Source: Lachnospiraceae bacterium
Lineage (GTDB): Bacteria > Bacillota > Clostridia > Lachnospirales > Lachnospiraceae
DNA length: 64,000 nucleotides
Reading direction: 5' to 3'
Assembly: GCA_017935565.1 (NCBI GenBank)
Contig: JAGBHK010000042.1
Coordinates: 33,789 to 97,788 of the forward strand
The notes under the pieces were generated by a model. It saw only the letters and a program-made list of their open reading frames with translations, had not been told where the DNA came from and did not search any database. Shown in pieces: positions 1-9,228 of the stretch (positions are counted from its first letter, which is position 1; each line of letters starts with the position of its first letter). Position numbers and translations under genes: made by a program.

Positions 1-566
1 TCTACTTCTCTCTTTTCTCTATCATACACACCCTTAAATTCCTTACCCGAACCAATTGGCCAGTTTACAGGGCATGTCTTAATGCCAAGAACATTTTCAA
101 TATCTTCCAATAATTCGAATGAATCCTTAGCATCTCTATCCATTTTATTAATAAATGTAAAAATAGGAATATGTCTCATAGCACAAACCTTGAAAAGCTT
201 AATAGTCTGTGCCTCAACACCCTTTGAACCATCGATAACCATTACTGCTGAGTCTGCTGCCATAAGTGTACGATAAGTATCCTCAGAGAAATCCTGATGT
301 CCTGGTGTATCAAGAATATTTATACAAAATCCATCATATTCAAACTGCATAATAGAAGAAGTAACTGAAATACCTCTTTCCTTTTCAATATCCATCCAGT
401 CAGATACTGCATGTTTTGAATTAGCTTTACCTTTTACGGAACCAGCTGTATTTATAGCACCACCATATAACAAAAACTTTTCAGTCAATGTTGTTTTACC
501 AGCATCGGGATGTGAAATAATAGCAAAGGTTCTTCTTCTTTTGATTTCGTCCTGTATGTTTGACAT
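1..566 (-). CDS. prfC: Peptide chain release factor 3, 5' part
   Basis: Translational GTPase that recycles RF1/RF2 from the ribosome after termination. The frame starts at the ATG complementary to 564-566 and runs off the left edge, so only about the first 188 residues are present. Visible GTPase motifs are the P-loop HPDAGKTT near residue 19, the switch region with [10 protein letters not shown], the G3 motif [14 protein letters not shown] and G4 NKMD. The short G domain with SEDTYRTL is characteristic of RF3 rather than EF-G or LepA. An AGGAT stretch upstream of the ATG is a modest ribosome site. The next gene upstream (a HAD phosphatase) ends 50 bp away, so co-transcription is possible. 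The C-terminal half lies outside the window. Confidence 0.95.
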   Translation of the reverse strand, partial: MSNIQDEIKRRRTFAIISHPDAGKTTLTEKFLLYGGAINTAGSVKGKANSKHAVSDWMDIEKERGISVTSSIMQFEYDGFCINILDTPGHQDFSEDTYRTLMAADSAVMVIDGSKGVEAQTIKLFKVCAMRHIPIFTFINKMDRDAKDSFELLEDIENVLGIKTCPVNWPIGSGKEFKGVYDREKREV

Positions 567-616
567 TTTAAAATCCTACTCTTTCTATCAAAATAAATCT
601 TTTAATCAGCAAATAC

Positions 617-1210
617 TTATTTTAACCGAGATTCCGTAATTTGTAAATAATTATCTTTAAAAACAACAGCATTCATTCCAACTTTTCTTGCTCCCTCTAC
701 ATTATCCTCTCTGTCGTCAATGAATAAGCATTCTTCTGGAACAAGACCGTATTTCTCTAGCAAATAATTATATATTGCCTCGTTAGGCTTAATAATATGC
801 ACATCTGATGATACAACAACACCATCAAAAAAATTCAAATCATATTCTTTTGGAAAATATTCGTAAAATTTCGAACAAGCATTGGATAATACAAAAATCT
901 TGTAACCTTTTTTCTTTACGTTTTTGCAGAATTCTTTGGCACCGTTTACAGGAACCATGCATATATCCCAATAGTCTACACATTCTTTCAACTTCTTATG
1001 TAGATGTTCTGGAACTCTTTCTTTTACTAGTTCATATCTTTCTGAATTATTGATTTGTCCTAAGTCACCCATTATCCACTCTGGACCTTGGAATAGATTC
1101 TTAAAAATAATCTGTTTTTCTTCTTCGTTGTCACATACTTTGTTTAATATTACATTGGGATTGTAATCAAGAAGTACATTTCCCATATCTAAAATTATAT
1201 TTTTTATCAT
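617..1210 (-). CDS. HAD-superfamily hydrolase, YihX-like sugar-phosphate phosphatase family
   Basis: Predicted cytoplasmic haloacid-dehalogenase-type phosphatase, 197 residues. Motif I is DMGNV (residues 8-12): the nucleophile Asp is present but the usual second Asp is Asn, the pattern I know from YihX-type glucose-1-phosphate phosphatases and related HAD-IA proteins. Motif II is VLSNA, the motif III lysine is in IIKPNEAIY, and motif IV is FIDDREDN. An AAGGTG ribosome site precedes the ATG, 9 bp after the GH30 stop codon, so it is the last gene of the EAL-LamG/ankyrin/GH30 operon. A role in dephosphorylating a sugar phosphate derived from the glycan is inference from position only. Confidence 0.85.
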   Translation of the reverse strand: MIKNIILDMGNVLLDYNPNVILNKVCDNEEEKQIIFKNLFQGPEWIMGDLGQINNSERYELVKERVPEHLHKKLKECVDYWDICMVPVNGAKEFCKNVKKKGYKIFVLSNACSKFYEYFPKEYDLNFFDGVVVSSDVHIIKPNEAIYNYLLEKYGLVPEECLFIDDREDNVEGARKVGMNAVVFKDNYLQITESRLK

Positions 1211-1219
1211 ATTGTCACC

Positions 1220-2785
1220 TTACAACTCAACATCACTTATCACAAATGTCGTAATAGAATTTCCTTTAAGAGTTGCGCTAAATTCACTTGAATCCACTTC
1301 AATTTCTTCAAGTTCTGCCCAACTTTCACCATATCCCATACTTCCACTTGTTCTAATTGGCTTTGCACTTTCACCCACACTAGCAAACTCACTTAAATCA
1401 AAACAGTACTGTTTTTCTTTTGCCGCAGCATTAACCGCAACTATTACAAGTTCTTTATTCTCACTATCATAAGCCGCAAGCATTGCATCATTAACATGGA
1501 TAATTGTGGCGCCTGGACGAATGTATCTTGAAAACTGTCCTATCGCATAATACTTCTGTGTCAAAATTATTTTGTTTGCATCATGATTTGCTACAGCTGC
1601 GCCCCAGAAACCTTTCATTATATTGACCATTCCCGAGTCTTTATTTCCATTGTAGCCTTCTTTCGAAACATGATTATCAATAACCTGCCACATAACCCAT
1701 GCAGATGGAGAAAGTCCATTTATATCTTCAATAATCTTTCCTGCCATCCACAATGCCGAACTCATTTCACCTGCGCCAACACCTGCAACACCATCTCCAT
1801 CAACTTCACTCATCCAAAGATTAAATCCTTTTTGTTTTGATAAATTTGCAAGGCTTTCCATACCATTTGTATAATATGTATGAGTACTTATTCTATCTAT
1901 AACTGCCAATGCTTCCTCTGAATATTTATTATAAGCCTCTACCTGTTTATCCGGTGCAGTTTCATCGCTTCCTATTATCTCAACATCTACAAGTCCTTGC
2001 TCTTTAAATGCCTTAGCTGTTTCAACTATTATACTAGACTGCGCCTCACCTGGGTCCACATGACACCCCTCCTGTTTCGGACTATTAGCGCCCCAATAAT
2101 CCGTGTTAGGTTCGTTCATAGGAGATACACTTGAAACTTTAATACCTAAATCATCATTTATGTATTTTGTAACATGTGCAAGATATTCTGCAAATTCAGA
2201 ATAACATTCTTTTTTTAAGTTATTTTTCGCCGCATCTTCATTACCTGAAGAACATCCACTTTCCGTCATGAAATATGGTGGTGAATTTGAAAACACTTCT
2301 ACATAAGCATCTTCGCCTGCAGCCTTTACTGCTTTTTTAAGAACATTTAATTGGTTCTTATCTGCTTCATAATCATATACATATTGTCCGCTTGCTTCAT
2401 CATATACAAGCCATCCTGGAACTGCACTATCAGTACGTGTAATATGTTTATGTGTCGGGTCATCACCACCGCCAATATTATATCTCATAATATTAAATTT
2501 AAGTCCATCTTCACCAAAGAATAATTCAGCCGCCTGACTTGCTAATTCATCTGAATAACCTAATCTATTAGCCCACCAACAAAGACTAGTACCCCAACCT
2601 TGAAATTTTCCGTCATTGGTTGTAGACATCTTATCTGGAGAGATAACAATATTAATAGCCTTCTTTTCTTCTTTTTTCACAGTTTCCACCTCCGAAGTAT
2701 TTTCCTCACCTGCACTATCATTACATCCGACAAGAGAAAACATCATACAAACACACATAGTTATCGCCAAAAATCTTTTTTTCAT
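1220..2785 (-). CDS. GH30-family glycoside hydrolase, lipid-anchored (endo-beta-1,6-galactanase-like)
   Basis: 521-residue predicted surface glycosidase. The N-terminus is a lipoprotein signal peptide with lipobox LVGC (Cys21), followed by an acidic spacer. The (beta/alpha)8 domain begins near residue 45 with FQGWGTSLCWWANRLG and carries the GH30 hallmarks RYNIGGGD (101-108), SPMNEPNTDYWG with the likely acid/base Glu225, and WMSEVDG with the likely nucleophile Glu327. A C-terminal beta-sandwich follows. The N-terminal signature resembles bacterial GH30 endo-beta-1,6-galactanases (arabinogalactan side-chain cleavage); I cannot exclude another GH30 specificity. The start is set by AGGAGG six bases upstream. 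It lies 10 bp after the ankyrin gene and 9 bp before the HAD gene, in one operon. Confidence 0.88.
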   Translation of the reverse strand: MKKRFLAITMCVCMMFSLVGCNDSAGEENTSEVETVKKEEKKAINIVISPDKMSTTNDGKFQGWGTSLCWWANRLGYSDELASQAAELFFGEDGLKFNIMRYNIGGGDDPTHKHITRTDSAVPGWLVYDEASGQYVYDYEADKNQLNVLKKAVKAAGEDAYVEVFSNSPPYFMTESGCSSGNEDAAKNNLKKECYSEFAEYLAHVTKYINDDLGIKVSSVSPMNEPNTDYWGANSPKQEGCHVDPGEAQSSIIVETAKAFKEQGLVDVEIIGSDETAPDKQVEAYNKYSEEALAVIDRISTHTYYTNGMESLANLSKQKGFNLWMSEVDGDGVAGVGAGEMSSALWMAGKIIEDINGLSPSAWVMWQVIDNHVSKEGYNGNKDSGMVNIMKGFWGAAVANHDANKIILTQKYYAIGQFSRYIRPGATIIHVNDAMLAAYDSENKELVIVAVNAAAKEKQYCFDLSEFASVGESAKPIRTSGSMGYGESWAELEEIEVDSSEFSATLKGNSITTFVISDVEL

Positions 2786-2795
2786 ATTGAACCTC

Positions 2796-3602
2796 CTACT
2801 CTCCGTCGACTAAATCTAATAACTTCTCATAATTATCATCTTTATCAACCATTTCTTTTGCTGTAGTTTCCACATACTCAAAATACAATTCATAACTATA
2901 CGAAGCACCATTTAAATGTAATAATTTTACCAGTTCAATATCCTCATCACTTATTATTTTATCCTGACAAATCCATCCAGTTAAGTAAAATAGCACATTT
3001 GGTGCATCTTCATCAATTAATTCTACCGTAGCCCCATTTTCAAGCATAAACTCCACAATTTCGTACACTTTTTCATCAGCAAAATCATACGCCTTCGGCC
3101 TTTTACCTATTTCATCTAAAAACGCTTGTATAGAACTTTCATATTTAGATTCCTTAAATATGATTTTGCTATCAAATTCTGCTCCATATTCAAGAGCTAA
3201 TTTCAACATTTTTATATTTCCATTCAAGGCTGCTTTTTGAAGAATATCCTCACCCTCATCATCATAGCAATAGACAAGTTTTGGTTCTTCTTTAAGCATA
3301 TCTTCCACTTCCTCTAGATCATCGTTACCTACATTAACTAAATAATCTTCGATTACATTACTCCATAATTTAACTAAGCCGTCAGGTGTGTCTACCGAAA
3401 CTTTTTTCGGTCCTATAAGAAAATAACCGCCAAATAATATTGCCAGCATATTTAAAATAGCAAATATTATAAATGCAATACTTGCTATCTTATCTTTTCT
3501 TAATTTAATAACACCTATAACTAAAAGTACAATATTTACAATAACCGCTACCGTTAGCAACAAAAATATAATTCCAATGATCCCAACTATAAAAATCGTC
3601 AT
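2796..3602 (-). CDS. Membrane-anchored ankyrin-repeat protein
   Basis: 268 residues. Two hydrophobic segments at about residues 2-35 and 41-66 form a membrane hairpin, followed by a soluble region of helical repeats. Ankyrin-like signatures include LQKAALNGNIKMLKLALEYGAEFD near 120-145 and later degenerate units ending VEFMLENGATVELID and VKLLHLNGASYS. Acidic stretches separate the membrane part from the repeats. No enzymatic motif is visible; it is most likely a protein-binding scaffold. It sits between the EAL-LamG gene (17 bp upstream) and the GH30 lipoprotein (10 bp downstream), which suggests co-expression with a c-di-GMP-linked glycan-response unit. The ribosome site (AGGGAG, 12 nt away) is weak. 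Confidence 0.75.
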   Translation of the reverse strand: MTIFIVGIIGIIFLLLTVAVIVNIVLLVIGVIKLRKDKIASIAFIIFAILNMLAILFGGYFLIGPKKVSVDTPDGLVKLWSNVIEDYLVNVGNDDLEEVEDMLKEEPKLVYCYDDEGEDILQKAALNGNIKMLKLALEYGAEFDSKIIFKESKYESSIQAFLDEIGKRPKAYDFADEKVYEIVEFMLENGATVELIDEDAPNVLFYLTGWICQDKIISDEDIELVKLLHLNGASYSYELYFEYVETTAKEMVDKDDNYEKLLDLVDGE

Positions 3603-3619
3603 TTTACTTTATGCTCCCT

Positions 3620-5038
3620 CTATAAATATGACTCGTATAATTCCTTGATAAATTTGTCACTTTTAACTTCATTATACACAACCATTTCACATATTGAACC
3701 ATTATATGATGGTTGAAATGCATCCCCACCTAAAACAAACTGTTCAGCATGCCTGTTGGTAGGCACATTTTCAAGACTATTAATCAAACAACCGTTTATA
3801 TAAGTCTTCATAATTTCTTTTTTAGCATCATACACTATTGTATAATGTGTCCATACATTTTCTTCACATACTGGTGCCGGCGAATCAAACCAACCATCTA
3901 TTCCCACAGAATTCCATATTCTAAAATTAGATTTCCCTTCCCAAGATAATGGTGATATAGTCGCAAAACCTATGTCATGTCTTATGTACAGCGCACATGC
4001 CCATGGATAAAGTTTTTCCGGTTTTATCCACATAGATATCGTGTAACTTTGGCTAACCATTATACTTGCCGGAATCGTAACAAGGTTTGTCCCCTGTGAA
4101 CCTCCAGGAAAATATAATGCTTTTGTTCCAGCACATACACCCTCTCTATATTCTAAACCTTCACCTACAATCGTACCTTCAACGCTTCCATCTTTAGATG
4201 TAAGCGTACCATTCAAAGTGAATTCGTAACAATTTAATGCTGCAACCGCATATTTTTCTGCAAATTTTTCAAATTCATCTATCGGCAATGGTTTAGAATA
4301 GTAGTATCCTTGTGCGATTTGGCATCCGCAACTCATAATAAATTCTGCCTGTTCTTTAGTCTCAATTCCTTCTGTAACAACATCCGCCTTAAGATCCATA
4401 CATAACGCTATTACATTTCTAATGATTCCCTTTCCACGAGATGTCTCTCCTGAACCATGTATAAAATCACGATCAATTTTTATTGTATCAACGTATAAAT
4501 CTTTTAATAGATTTAATGCCGAAAATCCCGAACCAAAATCATCAATTGACACCAAAAAGCCCTGTTCGCTTATCCTGTTTACATTGTCAATCAATACATT
4601 AATATCTTCTTCAAATACACTTTCAGTAATTTCCACTTCAAGTTCCTCTCGTGGAATACCATACCTATCCGCAATTAACGACAGTTCTTTGCAAAATTCC
4701 GTTTCATGTAAATGAACACGTGACATATTTACAGAAATAATGGTATTTGCATAAATCTTTTCATCTTTAATCCATTTAGATTTTATGCGACATACCTCTT
4801 CAAACATATACATATCCAATTTGGATACGAAACCATTTTTCTCAAATATCGGAATAAAAACAGCAGGAGAACGCATACCATCCACCGGATGTATCCATCT
4901 GACTAAAGCCTCAGCACCATACAATTTCGTTGTAACCATATTAACTTTTGGTTGTAAATACACATGAAACTGCCCATTTGCCAAAGCGTAGTCCATTTCA
5001 CTTTCGATTTGACTTTTTGTAATTACATTTTCACTCAT
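3620..5038 (-). CDS. EAL c-di-GMP phosphodiesterase fused to a LamG/concanavalin-like domain
   Basis: 472 residues. Residues 1-260 form an EAL domain with an apparently complete active site: EAL(43-45)VRW, VNMSR, EITES (136-140), IDDFGSG (165-171), IKIDRDF, TEGIE and QGYYYSKP. It should hydrolyse c-di-GMP in the cytoplasm. Residues about 300-465 form a LamG-like jelly-roll (KALYFPGG, SYTISMWIKP, WTHYTIVYD, KTYINGCLI, FVLGGD, YNGSICEMVVYN). LamG modules are usually extracellular, yet there is no signal peptide or membrane segment, so a lectin fold appears to regulate or target a cytosolic phosphodiesterase. I chose the ATG at 5038 over one nine codons upstream because GGAGG lies directly before it. 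It is the first gene of a four-gene operon ending with a GH30 and a HAD enzyme. Confidence 0.88.
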   Translation of the reverse strand: MSENVITKSQIESEMDYALANGQFHVYLQPKVNMVTTKLYGAEALVRWIHPVDGMRSPAVFIPIFEKNGFVSKLDMYMFEEVCRIKSKWIKDEKIYANTIISVNMSRVHLHETEFCKELSLIADRYGIPREELEVEITESVFEEDINVLIDNVNRISEQGFLVSIDDFGSGFSALNLLKDLYVDTIKIDRDFIHGSGETSRGKGIIRNVIALCMDLKADVVTEGIETKEQAEFIMSCGCQIAQGYYYSKPLPIDEFEKFAEKYAVAALNCYEFTLNGTLTSKDGSVEGTIVGEGLEYREGVCAGTKALYFPGGSQGTNLVTIPASIMVSQSYTISMWIKPEKLYPWACALYIRHDIGFATISPLSWEGKSNFRIWNSVGIDGWFDSPAPVCEENVWTHYTIVYDAKKEIMKTYINGCLINSLENVPTNRHAEQFVLGGDAFQPSYNGSICEMVVYNEVKSDKFIKELYESYL

Positions 5039-5093
5039 AAGCACCTCCAAAATAACTACATACATTATATCATTATTATCAGAATTTTTCTAT

Positions 5094-5138
5094 AAAAAAA
5101 GAAGATAGAATATCACTCATCATCTATCCTCTTTTTTT
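5094..5138 (-). terminator. Rho-independent terminator of the two-component operon
   Basis: On the minus strand the stem AGAGGATAGA pairs with TCTATCTTCT (one G-U pair) around a loop of about 13 nt and is followed by a run of T. It lies just past the stop of the 125-residue membrane protein and before the EAL-LamG gene. Confidence 0.75.
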
Positions 5139-5139
5139 C

Positions 5140-5517
5140 TTATTCGTTCATTAATTCATCAGTAAGCCTAATTATTTCAGGTGCCACTCTTTCTCTTTCC
5201 TTTTTAACAAGCATTCTATATGCTGGATATGCGAGCGCCACAATACAAATTCCCAATAATCCTATAATTATCCCAGGTATAAATAAATCTCCCTGCCAAA
5301 CCATTACGAGGCTCATTCCAAATCCCATAATAAGACAACCTATGACCCCTAGCATTATGGAAATTATAGTTCCTTTTTTGGTTACACTCTCATCAAGACG
5401 ACGAAGTCTATCTAATTTGCTTTCTTCTCTAGGTACATATTTATCTCTTATCATTCTTACTTCTTCTTGTTCTACAGCTGAATATGTATACGTAAAACCA
5501 TTATTCTTCTTTTCCAT
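5140..5517 (-). CDS. Two-pass membrane protein of unknown function
   Basis: 125 residues with a charged N-terminal segment (residues 1-48), two transmembrane helices (about 49-70 and 77-98) and a basic/acidic C-terminal tail, so both ends are likely cytoplasmic. No known catalytic motif is seen. The start overlaps the end of the preceding 304-residue membrane protein by 17 bp, indicating translational coupling. It is the last gene of the operon led by an OmpR-type regulator and its kinase. It could be an accessory or target of the kinase; this is inference from linkage only. Confidence 0.65.
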   Translation of the reverse strand: MEKKNNGFTYTYSAVEQEEVRMIRDKYVPREESKLDRLRRLDESVTKKGTIISIMLGVIGCLIMGFGMSLVMVWQGDLFIPGIIIGLLGICIVALAYPAYRMLVKKERERVAPEIIRLTDELMNE

Positions 5518-6415
5518 TGTTTAACTCCTTTATTTCTTTCAGTTCCTTAGTTGTACGAACAATCATATAAATAGACATAATAACTACTATAATGCTAATT
5601 CCTGCTCCAGTTATCATAATCATTATTCTTTGCATATTAATTGATGTATCCGCTCCAAACTGTGCAAACATCGCAGTTTCCAAAAACAACATTGAAAACA
5701 ATGCTGATGCGAACTTTATCACCTTAGATACAGACATAATAGGGCTTTTATATTTTCTATATTTTACCATATCAATTATAGCTGTAGTTGTAATATAAAA
5801 TGTATACAACGCTACAACATAAATCAAAAAGCCTTGATAAGTAAATCCTCTATTAAAATACACCATCATAAGTACTGCACCTGATAACGACATATTAACT
5901 GTCAAAAGAATAACACTACAGACTCTTGCTCTTTTTAGTTCTCCCAACTTACTTTGACCGATTTCATTTTCTCGCACATAACGAACTAATAAAAACCTCA
6001 TAACTGCCATAATTGCATAATATACAGCAAATATTCCAAACCAGTATGTACGATACACTATACCTGATATTGCATTGATAAATACATACAATAAATTAAT
6101 ACCCAAAGAACTATACAATTTAACTTGAGTCTTATATGCAACATCCGTTAGATATCTATTAGCATATTTATTATCGTAAACCTTTTCCTTTGTATTTCGA
6201 TAATAACCTGGAATATATTTCCAACACGCTACACATACAATTGACAAACTATATGCAGAAAATCCATACATCAAATACGCAATTAATGTATTTTCTAAAC
6301 CATTAAGGAAAATAACAACCAACGCAATTGCTGTCACTATAGTACACAAAGCAATCAACCATATCGGTACAAAAAATACTTTAATTAAAAGGTTTTTCCA
6401 ATTTTTCATCAGCAA
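5501..6415 (-). CDS. Polytopic membrane protein of unknown function
   Basis: 304 residues with about seven or eight hydrophobic helices and a short polar C-terminus (KELKEIKELNNGKEE). I do not recognise a family signature. Its start overlaps the histidine-kinase stop by 7 bp and its end overlaps the next small membrane gene, so it is co-translated with the two-component system. Kinase-linked membrane proteins in Firmicutes are often sensors, envelope-stress modulators or peptide exporters; the sequence does not decide between these. Confidence 0.65.
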   Translation of the reverse strand: MLMKNWKNLLIKVFFVPIWLIALCTIVTAIALVVIFLNGLENTLIAYLMYGFSAYSLSIVCVACWKYIPGYYRNTKEKVYDNKYANRYLTDVAYKTQVKLYSSLGINLLYVFINAISGIVYRTYWFGIFAVYYAIMAVMRFLLVRYVRENEIGQSKLGELKRARVCSVILLTVNMSLSGAVLMMVYFNRGFTYQGFLIYVVALYTFYITTTAIIDMVKYRKYKSPIMSVSKVIKFASALFSMLFLETAMFAQFGADTSINMQRIMIMITGAGISIIVVIMSIYMIVRTTKELKEIKELNNGKEE

Positions 6416-7482
6416 CTCCTAAATTTAACTATAAATGTGCTACCTTCCCCCATAATACTATCAACTTTTATTTCCCCCTGGACAATATCTATCACTCGCT
6501 TAACCAAGGCCAAACCAAGCCCATTACCTTGAGTAGCGTGAGATGTATCACCTTGATAAAATTTCTCAAAAATGTGTGCTCCGACATCAGCTGACATCCC
6601 ACAACCAGTGTCCTTAACTTTAACTATCGCATAACCATCAATGCTGTCTAATGTTACACTCACTTTTCCGCCTTCAGGCGTAAATTTGAATGCATTTGAA
6701 AATAAATTATTCCACACTAAAGACAATAATTCACTGTCAGTATTCACTTTCACATCTTCTGCAATTTCTGTTTCTATTTCAATATTTTTCTTTTCCCAAA
6801 CTGTTTCATATGCTAACAGACATTCACATAACTGTTCACCCAAATTATATTCCTCTGTTTTAGGGTATATTTGTTGTTTTTCAAGACGATTAAGTTTTAA
6901 TATATTCATCATCATATCTGTTAAGCGACGTGTTCCTTCTGTAACGCCTTTTGCATATTCCATTCTTTTTGCATCATCCAAATCTGGCGCCTGAAGAAGT
7001 ACACCGTAATTTTGTATGACAGCGAGGGGCGTTTTCATCTCATGGGACACATTAGCAATAAAATCTGTTCTAAGGGTTTCTACTCCTGACAATTCTTCTG
7101 CCATCGCATTAAAATAGCCTATAATTTCATTAAAATTCTCATCGGCCGCAAAGTTGCTTGTCTGTTCTATTCTTACGCTAAAATCTCCTTCAACAACCTT
7201 TTTAGCCGCTGACGCTATCTTTTCCGTTATTTTTTCAGTTGTAAACTTTCTTCGTACTGCATCAATAATCGTAAATATTACGCTTAAAAATATTACATTT
7301 CCGAAGGTTAGTTTTGCTGACAATGCAATGTTTTCTTCAGTAAATTCAACATCCAATGATTCTGATAAAACTGTAATAAACAATAACATGGAACAAGTTA
7401 CTAAAAAAGCAACTAGCATAAAAAACAAAACATAGTTATATAAAATCCTATAAATTTTGTGATGCTTGTTTACTTCTTTCAT
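6409..7482 (-). CDS. Sensor histidine kinase
   Basis: 357-residue inner-membrane kinase. Two transmembrane helices (about residues 15-37 and 55-72) bracket only about 18 extracellular residues, so it probably senses within the membrane or via a partner. A HAMP-like linker is followed by the H-box VSHEMKTPL (phospho-acceptor His), N-box NNLFSNAFKF, G1 VKDTGCGM, F-box FEKFYQG and G2 GNGLGLALV. The start overlaps the response-regulator stop by 4 bp. It should phosphorylate the partner encoded immediately upstream. The tiny sensory loop and two co-translated membrane proteins fit an intramembrane-sensing kinase. Confidence 0.93.
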   Translation of the reverse strand: MKEVNKHHKIYRILYNYVLFFMLVAFLVTCSMLLFITVLSESLDVEFTEENIALSAKLTFGNVIFLSVIFTIIDAVRRKFTTEKITEKIASAAKKVVEGDFSVRIEQTSNFAADENFNEIIGYFNAMAEELSGVETLRTDFIANVSHEMKTPLAVIQNYGVLLQAPDLDDAKRMEYAKGVTEGTRRLTDMMMNILKLNRLEKQQIYPKTEEYNLGEQLCECLLAYETVWEKKNIEIETEIAEDVKVNTDSELLSLVWNNLFSNAFKFTPEGGKVSVTLDSIDGYAIVKVKDTGCGMSADVGAHIFEKFYQGDTSHATQGNGLGLALVKRVIDIVQGEIKVDSIMGEGSTFIVKFRSC

Positions 7483-8150
7483 TTTAACACCACCTTATAT
7501 CCAAGACCATGAACTGTAACTATTTCAAACGAATCACAATCAGACAATTTTTGACGAAGTTTTGTCATATACACATCTACCGCTCTAGGCGCTGTTTCTG
7601 TATCTGCATCCCAAAATTCGTCCATAAGTTGGGTTCTTGTAAACGTTTTCTTTGGATACGACAATAATTTATATAAAATACTAAATTCACGATTGGTAAG
7701 CAATATTTCTTCATCGTCATAATAAGCTGTATGCTCATCCGCATCCATAACAAATTTTCCAATTTCAAGTTTTTTGCTCGCTGCTATTTTGGCTCTTCTA
7801 AGTAATGCGCCTATTCTCAAGAACATTTCTTCAAGGTCAATAGGTTTTACCATATAATCATCTACACCAATACGGAATCCTCTCTGTTTAGAGACAATAT
7901 CATCTCTGGCAGTCATAAACATAATCGGTATATCTTCATTTAGTTCTCTAACATTTTCTGCAAACTCAAAACCATCAACTCCTGGCATCATAATATCTGA
8001 TATAATTAAATCAAATATCTTTTCTCCAAGTTCATCATATGCATCTGTAGCATTTAAACATCCAATAGCCTCATAACCTGCATGATTCAAAAATGAACAT
8101 ACTGTTTTATTTAATTCTTTATCATCTTCAACAACCAATATTTTAAACAT
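7479..8150 (-). CDS. OmpR/PhoB-family response regulator
   Basis: 223 residues. The receiver domain has the acidic pair EDD near residue 8, phospho-acceptor Asp in LIISDIMMPGVDG, the conserved Thr in MFMTARDD and Lys in DYMVKPID. The C-terminal winged helix includes LTNREFSILYKLLSYP and AVDVYMTKLRQKL. I placed the start at the ATG at 8150, not the one 12 bp upstream, because GGAGAGAG sits directly before it. It begins an operon with its kinase and two membrane proteins. The target genes cannot be read from this sequence. Confidence 0.93.
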   Translation of the reverse strand: MFKILVVEDDKELNKTVCSFLNHAGYEAIGCLNATDAYDELGEKIFDLIISDIMMPGVDGFEFAENVRELNEDIPIMFMTARDDIVSKQRGFRIGVDDYMVKPIDLEEMFLRIGALLRRAKIAASKKLEIGKFVMDADEHTAYYDDEEILLTNREFSILYKLLSYPKKTFTRTQLMDEFWDADTETAPRAVDVYMTKLRQKLSDCDSFEIVTVHGLGYKVVLK

Positions 8151-8220
8151 ATCTCTCTCCATATATTTGCTGAATTTACAGTTACAAATTAAATATTATC
8201 AAACAAATGTTAAAGTTTTG

Positions 8221-9228
8221 TTAATATTTTAATGTTGCTTTTCCATTTTTATATTTGAATTCGGCATTCATTCCATTTATCATCGTCCAAGAAGGTTCCT
8301 TGTGTCCTATATCTGCACCAAATACAATTGGCACATTTAGTTCTTCTAACGCCGTCATAACCGCCTGCTCATATGAAATATCTGAAAATGCTTTATAAAA
8401 ACATGGGCGGCCAAAAATAAATCCCTTAGCATTTTTAAACCATCCTAATTCTTTTAGTTTCCATAGATTAATGATGATTCGCTCACCTACAGCGTCAAAA
8501 CTTTCAATAAACCACAATATTCCGTCTTCTTTATATGTTTCAGCGTACCCGGAAACATTCTCATACTTTGTTCCCGCCATATCTACAAGAACATCCAAGC
8601 AACCGCCAAGCAGTCTACCACTCATTATAATTTCTTCTTCATTTCTTGCAGGCTTTAACTCAACATTGGTGGTAAAATTGAATCCTTCTAATCCTGTAAT
8701 CTTGTCAAAGAAGCCGTCTTCAAACATATCAAAACTATTTTGAACAACATTTTTTCCCGCAACTAAATCAATATTATTTTTTACACTATCATGCCATTCA
8801 TCCATACCGTAATTTCCAAAATTATATCCGTAGATAGTAGCAATATCACACAAAGTCGTAATCGCTAATAAAAGACTAGTGTTATCAGAATATCCCTGCA
8901 CCCATTTTGGATTCTTCTTAATCTTTTTAAAATCCAAATACGGAAGCATTTCTGCCAGATAATCTCCCCCCTTTGCCGAAACAATATAATCTATCGTATC
9001 GTCCTTAATAAGAGACATAAACTCTTTTGCTCTTACACACTTATCAGAACTTCTTCCATATCCGTCATCACAAAAAACATTGTCCGTAAAAATCACATTA
9101 TACGACAATTCTTTTAATTTATTTTTAGCATTTTCAAATCTTATCTTGTCAGTAGGTTTGTACGCACCACCAGATGGTGCTGTAACACCTATGCAACTAT
9201 CACTTTGTATATATTTTGGAATAATCAT
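8221..9228 (-). CDS. S66-family peptidase (LD-carboxypeptidase / MccF-like)
   Basis: 335-residue cytoplasmic serine peptidase. The likely triad is Ser114 in the nucleophile elbow GYSDNTS, Glu241 in WFIESFD and His309 in DIGHKEP. The N-terminal IGVTAPSGG and AKGGDYLAEMLPYLDF are family signatures. Members either trim the terminal D-amino acid from murein tetrapeptides during recycling (LdcA) or cleave acyl-sulfamoyl-adenylates such as processed microcin C (MccF). The length fits both; IES rather than a canonical LdcA pattern leans slightly to MccF-like. The start overlaps the PAP2 stop by ATGA, so the two are co-translated, which slightly supports a cell-wall role. Confidence 0.85.
   Translation of the reverse strand: MIIPKYIQSDSCIGVTAPSGGAYKPTDKIRFENAKNKLKELSYNVIFTDNVFCDDGYGRSSDKCVRAKEFMSLIKDDTIDYIVSAKGGDYLAEMLPYLDFKKIKKNPKWVQGYSDNTSLLLAITTLCDIATIYGYNFGNYGMDEWHDSVKNNIDLVAGKNVVQNSFDMFEDGFFDKITGLEGFNFTTNVELKPARNEEEIIMSGRLLGGCLDVLVDMAGTKYENVSGYAETYKEDGILWFIESFDAVGERIIINLWKLKELGWFKNAKGFIFGRPCFYKAFSDISYEQAVMTALEELNVPIVFGADIGHKEPSWTMINGMNAEFKYKNGKATLKY

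Noticed and set aside
4422-4715. 97-residue plus-strand frame inside the EAL gene
   Set aside because: Antisense shadow of conserved EAL motifs, without ribosome site.
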